DNA from: Cytobacillus sp. FSL H8-0458
GTDB taxonomy: Bacteria > Bacillota > Bacilli > Bacillales > Cytobacillaceae
Assembly: GCF_038002165.1 (NCBI RefSeq)
Contig: NZ_JBBOBR010000001.1
Span: 186,001-250,000, forward strand
Direction of reading: 5' to 3'
DNA length: 64,000 bases
Shown: piece by piece, positions 1-11,067 of the stretch
How positions within the stretch are numbered: position 1 is the first letter of the stretch
Layout of the letters: every line of letters starts with the position of its first letter
Translations under genes and position numbers: made by a program
Notes under the pieces: model-generated
Seen by the model: only the letters and a program-made list of their open reading frames with translations
Told to the model about the DNA's origin: nothing
Databases searched by the model: none

Positions 1-1
1 A

Positions 2-610
2 CCTGTTCAGGAAGCAGATGAAAACATTGAACTTTTTGAGATCCTGAGGAAGCTCAGGAAAAAGATTGCAGATGAAGAAAATGTTCCTCCTTTTGTTGTG
101 TTTGCTGATACCGCATTAAAAGAAATGTGCCGTTATGTTCCCGTGAACAAAGACATGATGTTAAATGTAAAAGGTGTAGGGCAAATGAAGTTTGATAAGT
201 ATGGGGAATATTTTATTCAGGCAATTAAAGAATTTGCCGAAGAACATAATATTTCTCCTATGCCTGCAGCAGAGACGCCTTCAATGTCAGAGGAACCACA
301 GGATGACCGCCCAAGCTACCAGATTTCCTTTGATCATTATAAGGATGGAATTTCCATAAAGGAAATAGCCAAAAAGCGAAACTTTTCACTTATAACTATT
401 CAGGAGCATATCTTCCGGTCGATCAAAGAAGGCAATGCAATTGACTGGTCAGATATTTTCAATGAAACGGAAGAAAAGCTAGTTTTACAGGCAGCTGAAA
501 AAGCTGGAAGAGATAAACTTAAGCCAATTAAAGAAGAACTTCCGGATGAAATAGATTATTTTAAAATCAAAGCTGTCCTTGTAAAAGACGAACTCCAGAA
601 ACAAAATTGA
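2..610 (+). CDS. recQ: RecQ-type ATP-dependent DNA helicase, C-terminal part (5' end outside window)
   Basis: Only the last 202 codons are present; the reading frame is open from base 2, so the gene starts upstream. Residues about 9-75 of the visible part form an HRDC domain (LFEILRKLRKKIA, VFADTALKEM, VKGVGQMKF), which in RecQ helicases helps bind structured DNA. The tail (about residues 105-200) looks like the RQC-associated helix-turn-helix region of Bacillus RecQ proteins (DGISIKEIAKKRNFSLITIQ). The helicase motor itself cannot be seen, so catalytic completeness is unknown. A terminator follows directly. In B. subtilis gerM is instead preceded by racE/ysmB, so the neighbourhood differs here. 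Confidence 0.85.
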   Translation, partial: PVQEADENIELFEILRKLRKKIADEENVPPFVVFADTALKEMCRYVPVNKDMMLNVKGVGQMKFDKYGEYFIQAIKEFAEEHNISPMPAAETPSMSEEPQDDRPSYQISFDHYKDGISIKEIAKKRNFSLITIQEHIFRSIKEGNAIDWSDIFNETEEKLVLQAAEKAGRDKLKPIKEELPDEIDYFKIKAVLVKDELQKQN

Positions 611-613
611 CAT

Positions 614-637
614 GAAGCCCTAATTGGGGCTTCTTTT
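614..637 (+). terminator. Intrinsic terminator after recQ
   Basis: A 7-bp stem (GAAGCCC / GGGCTTC) with a 6-nt loop is followed by TTTT, starting 3 nt after the recQ stop codon. Confidence 0.8.
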
Positions 638-775
638 AATATGGCTGAGAAGCAAGCATTCCTCGGATTGTCCAAATTTGTCAAAAATCTATTCACACTT
701 TTATCCCAAAAGACGGTCTAAATTACAGATAGGCTCGTATACATGTAGTACAAACTGTCTCAGGGGGGATTATGT

Positions 776-1843
776 ATGTCTATAAATAAAAAAACGTCTA
801 TAGTGTCAGCTGTGCTGGTATCATCTGTATTATTATCAGGCTGCGGATTGTTTGGAAGCCAGGGGAAAGAAAAGGTCGATCCGCCAAAAGCAGTATCTTA
901 TACCGATGAAGGCGAAAGTGCTGCTGAAGAAACAACAGGAAAAGAAACAGCTGAAAATGAAGAGGGTGTTACGGCAAATCTTAAAACAGAGCTATACTTG
1001 ATCGATAAAAATGGGTATGTTGTTCCCCAGACAATCGATCTTCCTAAAACGAACTCAGTTGCTACACAGGCGTTAGAGTACCTGGTGGAAAACGGGCCTG
1101 TTACAGAGCTTCTTCCTAATGATTTCCGGGCAGTCCTTCCGGCAGATACAAAAGTTTCTGTAAATATTAAAGATAAAGTGGCTACCGTCGATTTTTCAAA
1201 AGAATTTAAGGAATATGCTAAGGAAGATGAAAAGAAAATTCTCCAATCAGTTACCTGGACACTTACACAATTTGATTCCATTGATAAAGTTAAGCTGACA
1301 TTAAACGGGCATGAATTAAAAGAGATGCCGGTGAATGGCACTCCGGTCAGTTCGGCGTTAACGAGAGCCAATGGAATAAACATGGATACAACGGAAGTAG
1401 TAGATATCACGAATACGAAGCCGGTGACTGTTTATTATCTGGGCGGGGATGAAGAAAACTATTATTACGTGCCTGTTACCAAGCGTGTAAGCAATGATAT
1501 GGACAATAAAGTTGAAGCAGTTGTAGCCGAACTGATAAAAGGGCCGAACTATGCATCCAATCTGGTGACAGACTTCCTTCCGGATGTAGAACTGCTTGAA
1601 GCTCCAAAAGTTGAAGAAGGAAAAGTTACATTAAACTTCAATGAGAATGTTTTCAGCAGCTTCGAAGAGAAAATGATTTCTAAGCACTTGCTGAATGCAC
1701 TTGTCCTTTCCCTCACTGAACAAAAGGGCATTGAAAGCGTGGCTGTAACTGTCGATGGCAAAGCAGAGATTGTTAATGAGGATGGGGAAAAGCTATCCGA
1801 GCCTGTAACACGCCCTGAAAATGTGAATACAGGAAGTTTTTAA
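776..1843 (+). CDS. gerM: Spore germination / engulfment lipoprotein GerM
   Basis: 355 aa. The N-terminus has a charged stretch, a hydrophobic segment and a lipobox (LLSGCG) with the lipidated Cys at residue 23, so the protein is expected to be membrane-anchored. Two GerMN domains follow, at about residues 90-190 and 235-330 (TQALEYLVENGP and VEAVVAELIKGP are the matching helices). In B. subtilis GerM is made in the mother cell and takes part in the SpoIIQ-SpoIIIA channel as well as germination. The ATG at 776 has a strong SD (GGGGGG, 763-768). An acidic linker (residues 34-65) separates the anchor from the domains. It heads the gerM-rph-rdgB-ysnB order conserved in Bacillus. Confidence 0.93.
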   Translation: MSINKKTSIVSAVLVSSVLLSGCGLFGSQGKEKVDPPKAVSYTDEGESAAEETTGKETAENEEGVTANLKTELYLIDKNGYVVPQTIDLPKTNSVATQALEYLVENGPVTELLPNDFRAVLPADTKVSVNIKDKVATVDFSKEFKEYAKEDEKKILQSVTWTLTQFDSIDKVKLTLNGHELKEMPVNGTPVSSALTRANGINMDTTEVVDITNTKPVTVYYLGGDEENYYYVPVTKRVSNDMDNKVEAVVAELIKGPNYASNLVTDFLPDVELLEAPKVEEGKVTLNFNENVFSSFEEKMISKHLLNALVLSLTEQKGIESVAVTVDGKAEIVNEDGEKLSEPVTRPENVNTGSF

Positions 1844-1878
1844 TATAGCAGATTTTGTTATACTATATAGTAACAGGA

Positions 1879-1913
1879 AAAGGAGGTTGGCATTTAATGC
1901 CGCCTCTTCTTTG
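1879..1913 (+). terminator. Possible weak terminator between gerM and rph
   Basis: The sequence can fold as GAGG-tt-GGCAT / ATGCC-g-CCTC followed by a broken T tract. It also resembles an SD plus ATG, so the assignment is tentative. Confidence 0.35.
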
Positions 1914-1939
1914 TTGGTAAAATAGGCATGCCAATATAA

Positions 1940-1955
1940 CTGGGCAAATGCCCAG
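1940..1955 (+). promoter_or_regulatory. Hairpin in the rph leader
   Basis: A perfect 6-bp stem CTGGGC / GCCCAG with loop AAAT lies 35 nt upstream of the rph start codon. No T tract follows. Role unknown. Confidence 0.3.
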
Positions 1956-1989
1956 GTACAATATAAGCAAATGAAGGGGGAATCAGCTT

Positions 1990-2760
1990 ATGCGCGCAGA
2001 TGGACGTGAACCAAAGCAGCTTAGGCCAATACATATTGAAACTGATTATTTAAAGCATCCTGAGGGCTCGGTACTCATTACAGTGGGAGACACAAAGGTG
2101 ATATGTACAGCAAGCATTGATGAAAGGGTCCCTCCTTTTATGAGAGGACAGGGGAAAGGCTGGATAACAGCTGAATATTCCATGCTTCCCAGGGCTACAG
2201 AGCAGAGAAATATCAGGGAATCAGCAAAAGGAAAAATATCAGGGAGAACAATGGAAATTCAGCGTCTGATCGGCCGTGCACTCCGCGCAGTAGTGGATCT
2301 TGATGCACTTGGTGAAAGAACGGTATGGCTTGATTGCGACGTAATACAGGCTGATGGAGGGACACGGACAGCTTCCATTACAGGGGCCTTTATTGCAATG
2401 GCACAGGCGATGGATAAGCTTTACAGCAGCAAGAAGCTTTCAAGCTATCCAATCAATGATTTCCTAGCGGCCACAAGCGTGGGGATTCTTACTGATAAGC
2501 AGGCTGTAGTGGATTTGAATTATATTGAAGACTCCTCTGCTGAAGTGGATATGAATGTAGTCATGACTGGCAGCGGGGAATTTGTAGAGCTTCAGGGAAC
2601 TGGAGAAGAAGCGACTTTCTCTTATGCCCAGCTGCAGGAAATGCTTGGTGCTGCACAGGAAGGGATATCAGAGCTGCTTGAACTTCAGAAGTCGGCACTT
2701 GGAGAGAATATCTCAGGAAGCATTCATAGCAAAAGAGAAAAGCTTGCAGGGAGGGCATAA
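1990..2760 (+). CDS. rph: Ribonuclease PH
   Basis: 256 aa, a phosphorolytic 3'-to-5' exoribonuclease that trims tRNA 3' ends using phosphate. The N-terminus [14 protein letters not shown] is the family signature; conserved blocks include [48 protein letters not shown] and [20 protein letters not shown] (arginines and acidic residues of the active site). The start has a good SD (GAAGGGGG, 1974-1981). About 2 nt separate it from rdgB, so the two are very likely co-transcribed, as in B. subtilis. Confidence 0.96.
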   Translation: MRADGREPKQLRPIHIETDYLKHPEGSVLITVGDTKVICTASIDERVPPFMRGQGKGWITAEYSMLPRATEQRNIRESAKGKISGRTMEIQRLIGRALRAVVDLDALGERTVWLDCDVIQADGGTRTASITGAFIAMAQAMDKLYSSKKLSSYPINDFLAATSVGILTDKQAVVDLNYIEDSSAEVDMNVVMTGSGEFVELQGTGEEATFSYAQLQEMLGAAQEGISELLELQKSALGENISGSIHSKREKLAGRA

Positions 2761-2761
2761 T

Positions 2762-3373
2762 ATGCAGGAAGTCATAATCGCTACTAAAAACGCAGGCAAA
2801 GCGAGAGAGTTTGAGCGGATGTTTAAGCCTCTTGGTTATGAAGTAAAAACCCTGCTGGATTATCCGGATTTTCAGGATGTTGAGGAGACAGGCAGCACGT
2901 TTGAAGAGAATGCCATTCTTAAAGCGGAAGCCGTGTCTAAAGCTTTTGGAAGAATGGTCATTGCCGATGATTCGGGATTGATCATTGATGCGCTTGGAGG
3001 GAAGCCGGGCATTTATTCCGCCCGCTATGCAGGAGAGGAAAAAAACGATCAGAAAAATATGGACAAAGTTCTCGATGAGCTCGAAAGCATTCCGGATCAT
3101 AAACGGCAGGCACGGTTCTATTGCGCCCTTGCCATCGCTGCTCCCGGAAAAGCGACTGCAACAGTTGCAGGAACTTGTGAAGGTCATATCTTAAGAGAAA
3201 GAAGAGGGACTTATGGATTTGGCTATGATCCTATTTTCTTTGCAGAGGAAAAAAACAAAGCAATGGCTGAATTAATGCCTGAGGAAAAAAGCCAGATCAG
3301 CCATAGAGCGAATGCTCTCCAAAAGCTGGAGGAGCTGCTTCCTTCTTTCGTGGCGGGAGCTGAAAACTCATGA
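2762..3373 (+). CDS. rdgB: XTP/dITP diphosphatase (non-canonical purine NTP pyrophosphatase)
   Basis: 203 aa, Ham1/RdgB family (YsnA in B. subtilis). It hydrolyses dITP, XTP and related deaminated purine nucleotides to monophosphates, keeping them out of DNA and RNA. The N-terminal [13 protein letters not shown] contains the nucleotide-binding T-x-N-x-x-K motif, and [23 protein letters not shown] carries the catalytic Asp. I chose ATG 2762, preceded by GGGAGGG (2748-2756 region), over an upstream in-frame start at 2624 that lies inside rph and would add a non-family extension. It overlaps the next gene by 4 nt. Confidence 0.95.
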   Translation: MQEVIIATKNAGKAREFERMFKPLGYEVKTLLDYPDFQDVEETGSTFEENAILKAEAVSKAFGRMVIADDSGLIIDALGGKPGIYSARYAGEEKNDQKNMDKVLDELESIPDHKRQARFYCALAIAAPGKATATVAGTCEGHILRERRGTYGFGYDPIFFAEEKNKAMAELMPEEKSQISHRANALQKLEELLPSFVAGAENS

Positions 3374-3888
3374 AGGTTCTGATTGTCAGCGATAGCCATG
3401 GGTTAACTTCTGAACTCAGCCAAATACGTGAAAGGCATCCTGGTATGGATATAATAATTCACTGCGGAGATTCGGAGCTGCAGGCTGATCATGAATCATT
3501 AAAAGGCTACGCTGCTGTAAGAGGCAATTGCGATTTTGATTCGGCATTTCCGGAGGACAGAATAGAAGAGGCTGGAGGGTTCCGCTTTTTCGTCACACAC
3601 GGTCATAAATATTCCGTTAAGTCCACTTTAATGAATCTGTCATACAGGGCACGTGAATTGAAGGCAGATATCGTATGTTTTGGCCATTCACATGGTCTGG
3701 GAGCTGAAATGTCTGAGGGGATATTATTTATCAATCCTGGAAGCATAAGGCTCCCCAGAGGCAGGAATGAAAGGACATATGTCATACTGGAAAACAGGGG
3801 AAAAGATGTTACACTGGATGTGTATGACGTTTCCAAAGGAAAGATTCCTGATCTGACACAAAAATTTTCACTGGTAAAAAGCGATTAA
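3370..3888 (+). CDS. ysnB: YfcE/MJ0936-family metallophosphoesterase
   Basis: 172 aa. The calcineurin-like metal-binding motifs occur in order: VSDSHG (residues 6-11), HCGDSE, RGNCD, THGHK and GHSHG, all needed for a binuclear metal site. The family hydrolyses phosphodiesters; the physiological substrate of the Bacillus protein is not known to me. Its ATG overlaps the rdgB stop (ATGA), indicating translational coupling. It is last in the gerM-rph-rdgB-ysnB group. Confidence 0.9.
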   Translation: MKVLIVSDSHGLTSELSQIRERHPGMDIIIHCGDSELQADHESLKGYAAVRGNCDFDSAFPEDRIEEAGGFRFFVTHGHKYSVKSTLMNLSYRARELKADIVCFGHSHGLGAEMSEGILFINPGSIRLPRGRNERTYVILENRGKDVTLDVYDVSKGKIPDLTQKFSLVKSD

Positions 3889-3903
3889 TTTGAATATAAT
3901 AAC

Positions 3904-3926
3904 TGAGGGAAGTGAGTCTTCCCTCA
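3904..3926 (+). terminator. Hairpin after ysnB, probable operon end
   Basis: Perfect 9-bp stem TGAGGGAAG / CTTCCCTCA with a 5-nt loop, 16 nt after the stop codon. No T run follows, so it may be a weak terminator or a 3'-end stabilising hairpin. Confidence 0.5.
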
Positions 3927-3951
3927 ATAATAAAAAATATTTTACAAAGTG

Positions 3952-3980
3952 TTGACTTCTTAACATTTGTTTAATATAAT
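3952..3980 (+). promoter_or_regulatory. Sigma-A promoter for tRNA-Arg
   Basis: TTGACT (3952-3957), 17-bp spacer, TATAAT (3975-3980): near-consensus, 51 bp upstream of the tRNA. Confidence 0.8.
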
Positions 3981-4031
3981 AAATCTTGTCGTTGAGTTAA
4001 TAAATCTCAATCAGGTAAATAATTTTAAAAT

Positions 4032-4108
<77 letters not shown>

Positions 4109-4148
4109 TTTACACATCTGGAAACACTACATATCTTACCGAATTTTT

Positions 4149-4173
4149 ACTCACCTTTTTGGTGGGTTTTTTT
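4149..4173 (+). terminator. Intrinsic terminator of tRNA-Arg
   Basis: ACTCACC / GGTGGGT stem (one G-T pair) with a five-T loop, followed by a run of seven T. Confidence 0.75.
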
Positions 4174-4375
4174 GTTTTTAAATCTATTTTTAATGGCAGG
4201 AACCAGCCAGTTGTTTTTAAATTGCCTCTATAAACCTCATCAGCTGTATCATCTCCCTTTTTTTAAAAAAATTTTTAAAATTTTTTTGTCCCATGGAATG
4301 TGAATATATCAACAATGTAAGCGGATACACAATAACAGATAAATCTAAATTATCAAATAATTCATAAAAAGGGTG

Positions 4376-4404
4376 TTGACGGCTGATCAAAATGGGCGTA
4401 AGAT
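4376..4404 (+). promoter_or_regulatory. Sigma-A promoter of the ilv-leu operon
   Basis: TTGACG (4376-4381), 17-bp spacer, TAAGAT (4399-4404), placing transcription start near 4411, just upstream of the T-box leader. An A/T tract at about 4258-4288 loosely resembles a CodY box, but four positions of the 15-bp consensus fail. Confidence 0.65.
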
Positions 4405-4410
4405 AGTCCT

Positions 4411-4858
4411 CAATATAAGAAATTCACACCATCAAGTTAAGTGGTATTATAAAGCTTTATCCAAGTGAAATCTATCTCGCTATATGAAATTTTGGTTTTT
4501 TTTAATCTATTAATTCAATGGTTTAAAGCGTTATTGTAATGAGGTTAAATCTCAGAATAGGAAAAGCGTAGAAGAGGATAAGTAGTTTTATGACAGGCAT
4601 TCACAGAGAGCCGGATCTGCTGAAACCCGGTAATGCCCTCTTAAAATGAACTCACCTCTGAGCGCAGTCCTGAAAGATGATCGACTAGGGGCTGCCGGGT
4701 GTTCTTCACCCGTTATCAAAACGAACAGCACATCGCTGTTCATGAGTGCACGCATCATAAGCGTGAATCAGGGTGGTACCGTGGAACAGGTGATCAAAGC
4801 CTTTTCATCCCTTATACCTACAATCGTTAGGTTTCTTTAGGGGTGGAAGGGCTTTTTA
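4411..4858 (+). promoter_or_regulatory. T-box leader RNA, leucine-specific (specifier CTC)
   Basis: The invariant T-box core AGGGTGGTACCGTGG lies at 4770-4784, upstream of an intrinsic terminator. Stem I is recognisable (AGAGAGCCGG... apical part; ATGAA-CTC-ACCTCTGAGC on the specifier side), giving specifier CTC at 4651-4653, a leucine codon. Uncharged tRNA-Leu should pair with the specifier and the T-box bulge and stabilise the antiterminator. The B. subtilis ilv-leu leader uses the same specifier. The leader is about 450 nt with the gene start 36 nt after its end. A 64-codon ORF inside (4646-4840) is not a gene. Confidence 0.92.
4797..4857 (+). terminator. T-box-controlled terminator before ilvB
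   Basis: AAAGCCTTTTCATCCC on the 5' side pairs with GGGGTGGAAGGGCTTT on the 3' side, followed by TTTTT. The 5' arm lies directly after the T-box core, as expected for alternative terminator/antiterminator pairing. Confidence 0.85.
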
Positions 4859-4894
4859 TATTGGAGTTTAAAAACAAGAGGAGGTTATCAACAA

Positions 4895-6616
4895 ATGCTG
4901 CAGGAAGCTGCCTTAACAGAAACAAAAACGGAGACACATCCTGTCACCGGCGCTGATCTGTTATTAAAAGCCTTGGAGAAAGAAAATGTTGAAGTGATTT
5001 TTGGTTATCCTGGAGGAGCTGTTCTTCCACTTTACGACAAACTGTATCATTCAAAGATTCTTCATGTGCTGCCGCGTCATGAACAGGGAGGAATTCATGC
5101 TGCTGAAGGGTATGCCCGGATATCTGGAAAGCCGGGTGTTGTAATTGCCACTTCAGGACCAGGAGCCACTAATATTGTTACCGGTCTTGCAGACGCAATG
5201 ATGGATTCACTTCCGTTAATTGTTTTTACAGGCCAGGTGGCAACAGGAGTCATTGGATCAGACGCTTTTCAGGAGGCAGATATTCTGGGGATAACCACTC
5301 CAATTACAAAATACAATTATCAGGTCCGCAGCATTGAAGATATACCGAGAATTGTTAAAGAAGCTTTTTATATAGCTTCAACCGGCAGGCCAGGACCAGT
5401 GCTGATCGATATTCCTAAAGACATCGCTGCGGGAGTTTCAGATCAGCCTGAGAAAGAAATGGAAGTGAATCTGCCGGGATATCAGCCGACATTAAAACCA
5501 AATTACCTGCAAATAAGGAAATTAACTGAAGCAGTCAGCAGATCGAAAAAGCCTGTTATCCTTGCTGGTGCCGGCGTGCTTCATGGAAGAGCATCCAAAG
5601 AGTTAAAAGAATACGCAGAGCAGCAGCAAATACCTGTTATCCACACACTTCTGGGCCTCGGCGGGTTTCCTGCAAATCATCCCTTATTCATCGGTATGGC
5701 GGGGATGCACGGCTGTTATGCAGCCAATATGGGACTCACCGAATGTGACTTGCTGATAAATATTGGAGCCCGTTTTGATGATAGATTAACGGGGAATTTA
5801 CAGCATTTTGCACCATATGCAACAGTCGCCCATATTGATATTGACCCTGCTGAAATCGGCAAAAATGTTCCAACGTCCATTCCGATTGTGGCAGATGCAA
5901 AAGAAGCTCTTGAGCAGCTGATTCTGCAGGATGGAAAACCGCCGGCCCATAAAGAATGGATGGAAACCATCTTGAGGTGGCAGGAGGAATATCCATATTA
6001 CTATGATAAAGAATCGGCACAGCTGAAACCCCAGAAAGTCATGGAAATGCTTCATTCGAAAACGGAAGGGAATGCCATCGTTGTAACAGATGTAGGACAG
6101 CATCAAATGTGGGCAGCCCAATATTATCGATTTAATAAAGCAGACAGATGGGTGACTTCAGGAGGGCTAGGAACAATGGGATTTGGTTTCCCGGCAAGCA
6201 TCGGAGCTCAGCTGGCTGACCCGGAAGCATGCGTACTCGCTATTTGCGGTGATGGTGGATTCCAAATGTCAACACAGGAGCTTGCTATTATACAGGAACT
6301 GAATCTGCCGGTGAAAATTATTATTTTTAATAATATGGCCCTAGGCATGGTCCGGCAATGGCAGGAAATCTTTTATGAATCCCGTTTCTCTCACAGCAAA
6401 ATCCCGGTACAGCCTTCTTTCGTAAAATTAGCAGAAGCCTACGGGATAAAAGGATATGTTATTCAATCTGAAGCAGAGGCTGAAGAGTTATTGGGTGAAG
6501 TGCTTCATAACCGTGAACCAGTGCTTATCGATTTCAGGGTGGATCCGGATGAAAATGTGTATCCGATGATTGCACCAGGAAAAGGACTTCATGAAATGGC
6601 AGGTGTCAAACCATGA
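4895..6616 (+). CDS. ilvB: Acetolactate synthase, large (catalytic) subunit
   Basis: 573 aa. It condenses two pyruvates to acetolactate (valine/leucine branch), or pyruvate with 2-oxobutyrate (isoleucine), using ThDP, Mg2+ and FAD. The catalytic Glu is in PRHEQGG (E63); the ThDP/Mg motif GDGGFQ...FNN begins at residue 452; MGMAG-type and [12 protein letters not shown] blocks are intact. The SD AGGAGG (4880-4885) precedes ATG 4895. It is the first gene of the ilvBNC-leuABCD operon and overlaps ilvN by 4 nt. Confidence 0.97.
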   Translation: MLQEAALTETKTETHPVTGADLLLKALEKENVEVIFGYPGGAVLPLYDKLYHSKILHVLPRHEQGGIHAAEGYARISGKPGVVIATSGPGATNIVTGLADAMMDSLPLIVFTGQVATGVIGSDAFQEADILGITTPITKYNYQVRSIEDIPRIVKEAFYIASTGRPGPVLIDIPKDIAAGVSDQPEKEMEVNLPGYQPTLKPNYLQIRKLTEAVSRSKKPVILAGAGVLHGRASKELKEYAEQQQIPVIHTLLGLGGFPANHPLFIGMAGMHGCYAANMGLTECDLLINIGARFDDRLTGNLQHFAPYATVAHIDIDPAEIGKNVPTSIPIVADAKEALEQLILQDGKPPAHKEWMETILRWQEEYPYYYDKESAQLKPQKVMEMLHSKTEGNAIVVTDVGQHQMWAAQYYRFNKADRWVTSGGLGTMGFGFPASIGAQLADPEACVLAICGDGGFQMSTQELAIIQELNLPVKIIIFNNMALGMVRQWQEIFYESRFSHSKIPVQPSFVKLAEAYGIKGYVIQSEAEAEELLGEVLHNREPVLIDFRVDPDENVYPMIAPGKGLHEMAGVKP

Positions 6617-7131
6617 AACGAATCATATGCCTGACTGTGATGAATCGGCCAGGTGTTCTAAACAGAATTACTAATCTATTTTCCAAAAGAAACTTTAATA
6701 TTGAAAGCATTTCAGTCGGCCTGTCCGAACATGAAGGGATGTCGCGAATCACTTGTGTGGTCCATGTTGAGGACTCCGGTGCCAGCGAACAAATTACGAA
6801 ACAGCTGAACAAGCAAATCGATGTGATAAAAGTAACGGATATCACGGATCAGTCGATTGTCGCAAGAGAGCTTGCCCTTATTAAAGTTCAGGCAGTCCCG
6901 TATACAAGAAATGAGATTTACTCTTTAATTGAACCCTTCAGAGCTTCTGTGATAGATGTCAGCAAGGATAGCATGACCGTTCAGATTACAGGTGAATCTG
7001 ATAAGGTAGAAGCATTTATTGAACTCATTAAACCATATGGAATCAAAGAGCTTGCCAGGACTGGAACAACGGCATTCCCTAGAGGAACACAGCGTACTTC
7101 CCAGCAGTCCAAGTCATACTCTATTGTTTAA
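6613..7131 (+). CDS. ilvN: Acetolactate synthase, small (regulatory) subunit
   Basis: 172 aa. The N-terminal ACT domain (residues 1-75: [29 protein letters not shown]) binds the feedback inhibitor valine; a C-terminal ALS small-subunit domain follows (about 80-160). It activates IlvB and makes it valine-sensitive. The ATG overlaps the ilvB stop (ATGA), fitting coupled synthesis of the two subunits. Also called ilvH. Confidence 0.95.
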   Translation: MKRIICLTVMNRPGVLNRITNLFSKRNFNIESISVGLSEHEGMSRITCVVHVEDSGASEQITKQLNKQIDVIKVTDITDQSIVARELALIKVQAVPYTRNEIYSLIEPFRASVIDVSKDSMTVQITGESDKVEAFIELIKPYGIKELARTGTTAFPRGTQRTSQQSKSYSIV

Positions 7132-9727
<2,596 letters not shown>

Positions 9728-9729
9728 TC

Positions 9730-9780
9730 GGGAAGCAGGAGATTCCGCAGACGAAGGCGGAAAGCCTCCTGTTCCTTCCC
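9730..9780 (+). promoter_or_regulatory. Three-part hairpin between leuA and leuB
   Basis: Nested perfect pairings GGGAAG (730-735) / CTTCCC (775-780), CAGGAG / CTCCTG and TTCCGC / GCGGAA make one long stem with a small bulge. No T run follows, so it is not a classical terminator. In the B. subtilis ilv-leu mRNA, hairpins and processing sites set differential transcript stability; a similar role is possible here. Confidence 0.6.
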
Positions 9781-9856
9781 TCGAAAAGCAAATGCGCCAC
9801 AGAAATAAAATATGAAAAAAATCTATAAAACAATAAATCAGACGGAGGGATTAAAA

Positions 9857-10969
9857 ATGAAAAAACGTATCGCGGTACTTCCAGGAGATGGGATCGGCAA
9901 AGAAGTGGTGAAGGGTGCAATTGAAGTCCTGCAGGCTGTTGGTGAACGGTTCGGACATCAATTCCAATTTTCATATGGTAAAATCGGCGGTTCTGCTATT
10001 GATGCAGCCGGAACACCGCTGCCTAATGAAACGCTGGAGCTTTGCAAAGAAAGCGATGCGGTCATGCTGGGAGCGGTTGGCGGGCCTAAATGGGACCGGC
10101 AGCCTCCCCACCTTCGTCCAGAAAAGGGTCTCTTAAGGATCCGCAAGGAATTAAATCTATATGCCAATTTGCGGCCAACTCAATATTATTCAAGCCTTTC
10201 GGATACCTCTCCATTAAAAAATGAAGTAATTGAAGGCGTGGATATGCTGATGGTCAGGGAATTAACCGGCGGACTTTATTTTGGAAAGCCAAGCGAAAGG
10301 ACACAGCAAAACGGAAAAGATGCTGTCGTTGACACTCTGTTTTATCAAAAAGAAGAAATGCGCCGTGTCATTAAGCTGGCATTTGAACTTGCCGGAAAGC
10401 GGCGTGCTAAAGTGACTTCTGTTGATAAGGCTAATGTCCTGGAATCAAGCCGAATGTGGAGAGAAGTTGCAGAGGACATTGCAAAGCAATATCCAGATGT
10501 CGTTCTTGAACATATGCTTGTTGATAATGCAGCTATGCAAATGATTAAAAACCCGAAAAGGTTTGATGTTGTCGTAACAGAGAATATGTTCGGTGATATT
10601 CTGAGCGATGAAGCCTCTGTATTGACCGGTTCTTTAGGGATGCTTCCTTCTGCCAGCATTTCGGAAAACGGGCCTTACTTATACGAACCAATTCATGGTT
10701 CAGCACCAGATATTCAAGGGAAAAATGCAGCTAATCCAATTGCCATGATTTTATCAGCAGCGATGATGCTCCGTTTATCTTTCGGAATGGAAGAGGAAGC
10801 TGAAGCAGTTGAGAATGCTGTTAATCAAGTTCTTGAAGCCGGCTATCGCACGAGAGATATTGTTTCATTTGGAAAAAAGGTTGTCACTACTTCTGAAATG
10901 ATTGAAGAGGTGAAGGCTACCCTTTTGGATAACGAGGCTATTCTTAATATCATGGGGGCTTATGCATAA
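9857..10969 (+). CDS. leuB: 3-Isopropylmalate dehydrogenase
   Basis: 370 aa. NAD-dependent oxidative decarboxylation of 3-isopropylmalate to 2-oxoisocaproate. Conserved: LPGDGIGKEV at the N-terminus, VGGPKWD, RPEKGLLRIRKEL, the tyrosine in ELTGGLYFGKP, VTENMFGDILSDEAS (metal-binding Asp) and YEPIHGSAPDI. I chose ATG 9857, with SD GGAGGG 8 nt upstream; a start 45 nt earlier would add an unrelated N-terminus with no SD. Confidence 0.96.
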   Translation: MKKRIAVLPGDGIGKEVVKGAIEVLQAVGERFGHQFQFSYGKIGGSAIDAAGTPLPNETLELCKESDAVMLGAVGGPKWDRQPPHLRPEKGLLRIRKELNLYANLRPTQYYSSLSDTSPLKNEVIEGVDMLMVRELTGGLYFGKPSERTQQNGKDAVVDTLFYQKEEMRRVIKLAFELAGKRRAKVTSVDKANVLESSRMWREVAEDIAKQYPDVVLEHMLVDNAAMQMIKNPKRFDVVVTENMFGDILSDEASVLTGSLGMLPSASISENGPYLYEPIHGSAPDIQGKNAANPIAMILSAAMMLRLSFGMEEEAEAVENAVNQVLEAGYRTRDIVSFGKKVVTTSEMIEEVKATLLDNEAILNIMGAYA

Positions 10970-11019
10970 GAGCTGAGAGATGACTGGTGTACACTGGTTC
11001 AGCTGATTTTAAACTTGAG

Positions 11020-11048
11020 ACACGGCCATCATCGGCCGTGTTTCTTTT
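11020..11048 (+). terminator. Terminator-like hairpin between leuB and leuC
   Basis: Perfect 8-bp stem ACACGGCC / GGCCGTGT with a 6-nt loop, then TTCTTTT. It ends 20 nt before the leuC start codon. As leuC and leuD have no obvious new promoter, it probably acts as a partial terminator that lowers leuCD expression. Confidence 0.6.
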
Positions 11049-11067
11049 AAAAAGGGAGTGGAGACGA

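Noticed and set aside
898-1410. 170-codon minus-strand ORF opposite gerM
   Set aside because: Shadow of gerM: Ser/Val/Thr-rich composition, no SD, and the plus-strand protein is clearly real.
1880-1917. Tiny ORF (ATG CCG CCT ... TAA, 7 codons) with a good SD between gerM and rph
   Set aside because: Its SD and ATG are also the arms of a hairpin; with seven codons there is no way to support it from sequence alone.
4646-4840. 64-codon plus-strand ORF upstream of ilvB
   Set aside because: It lies wholly inside the T-box leader, covering the specifier loop and T-box core; no SD fits its start.
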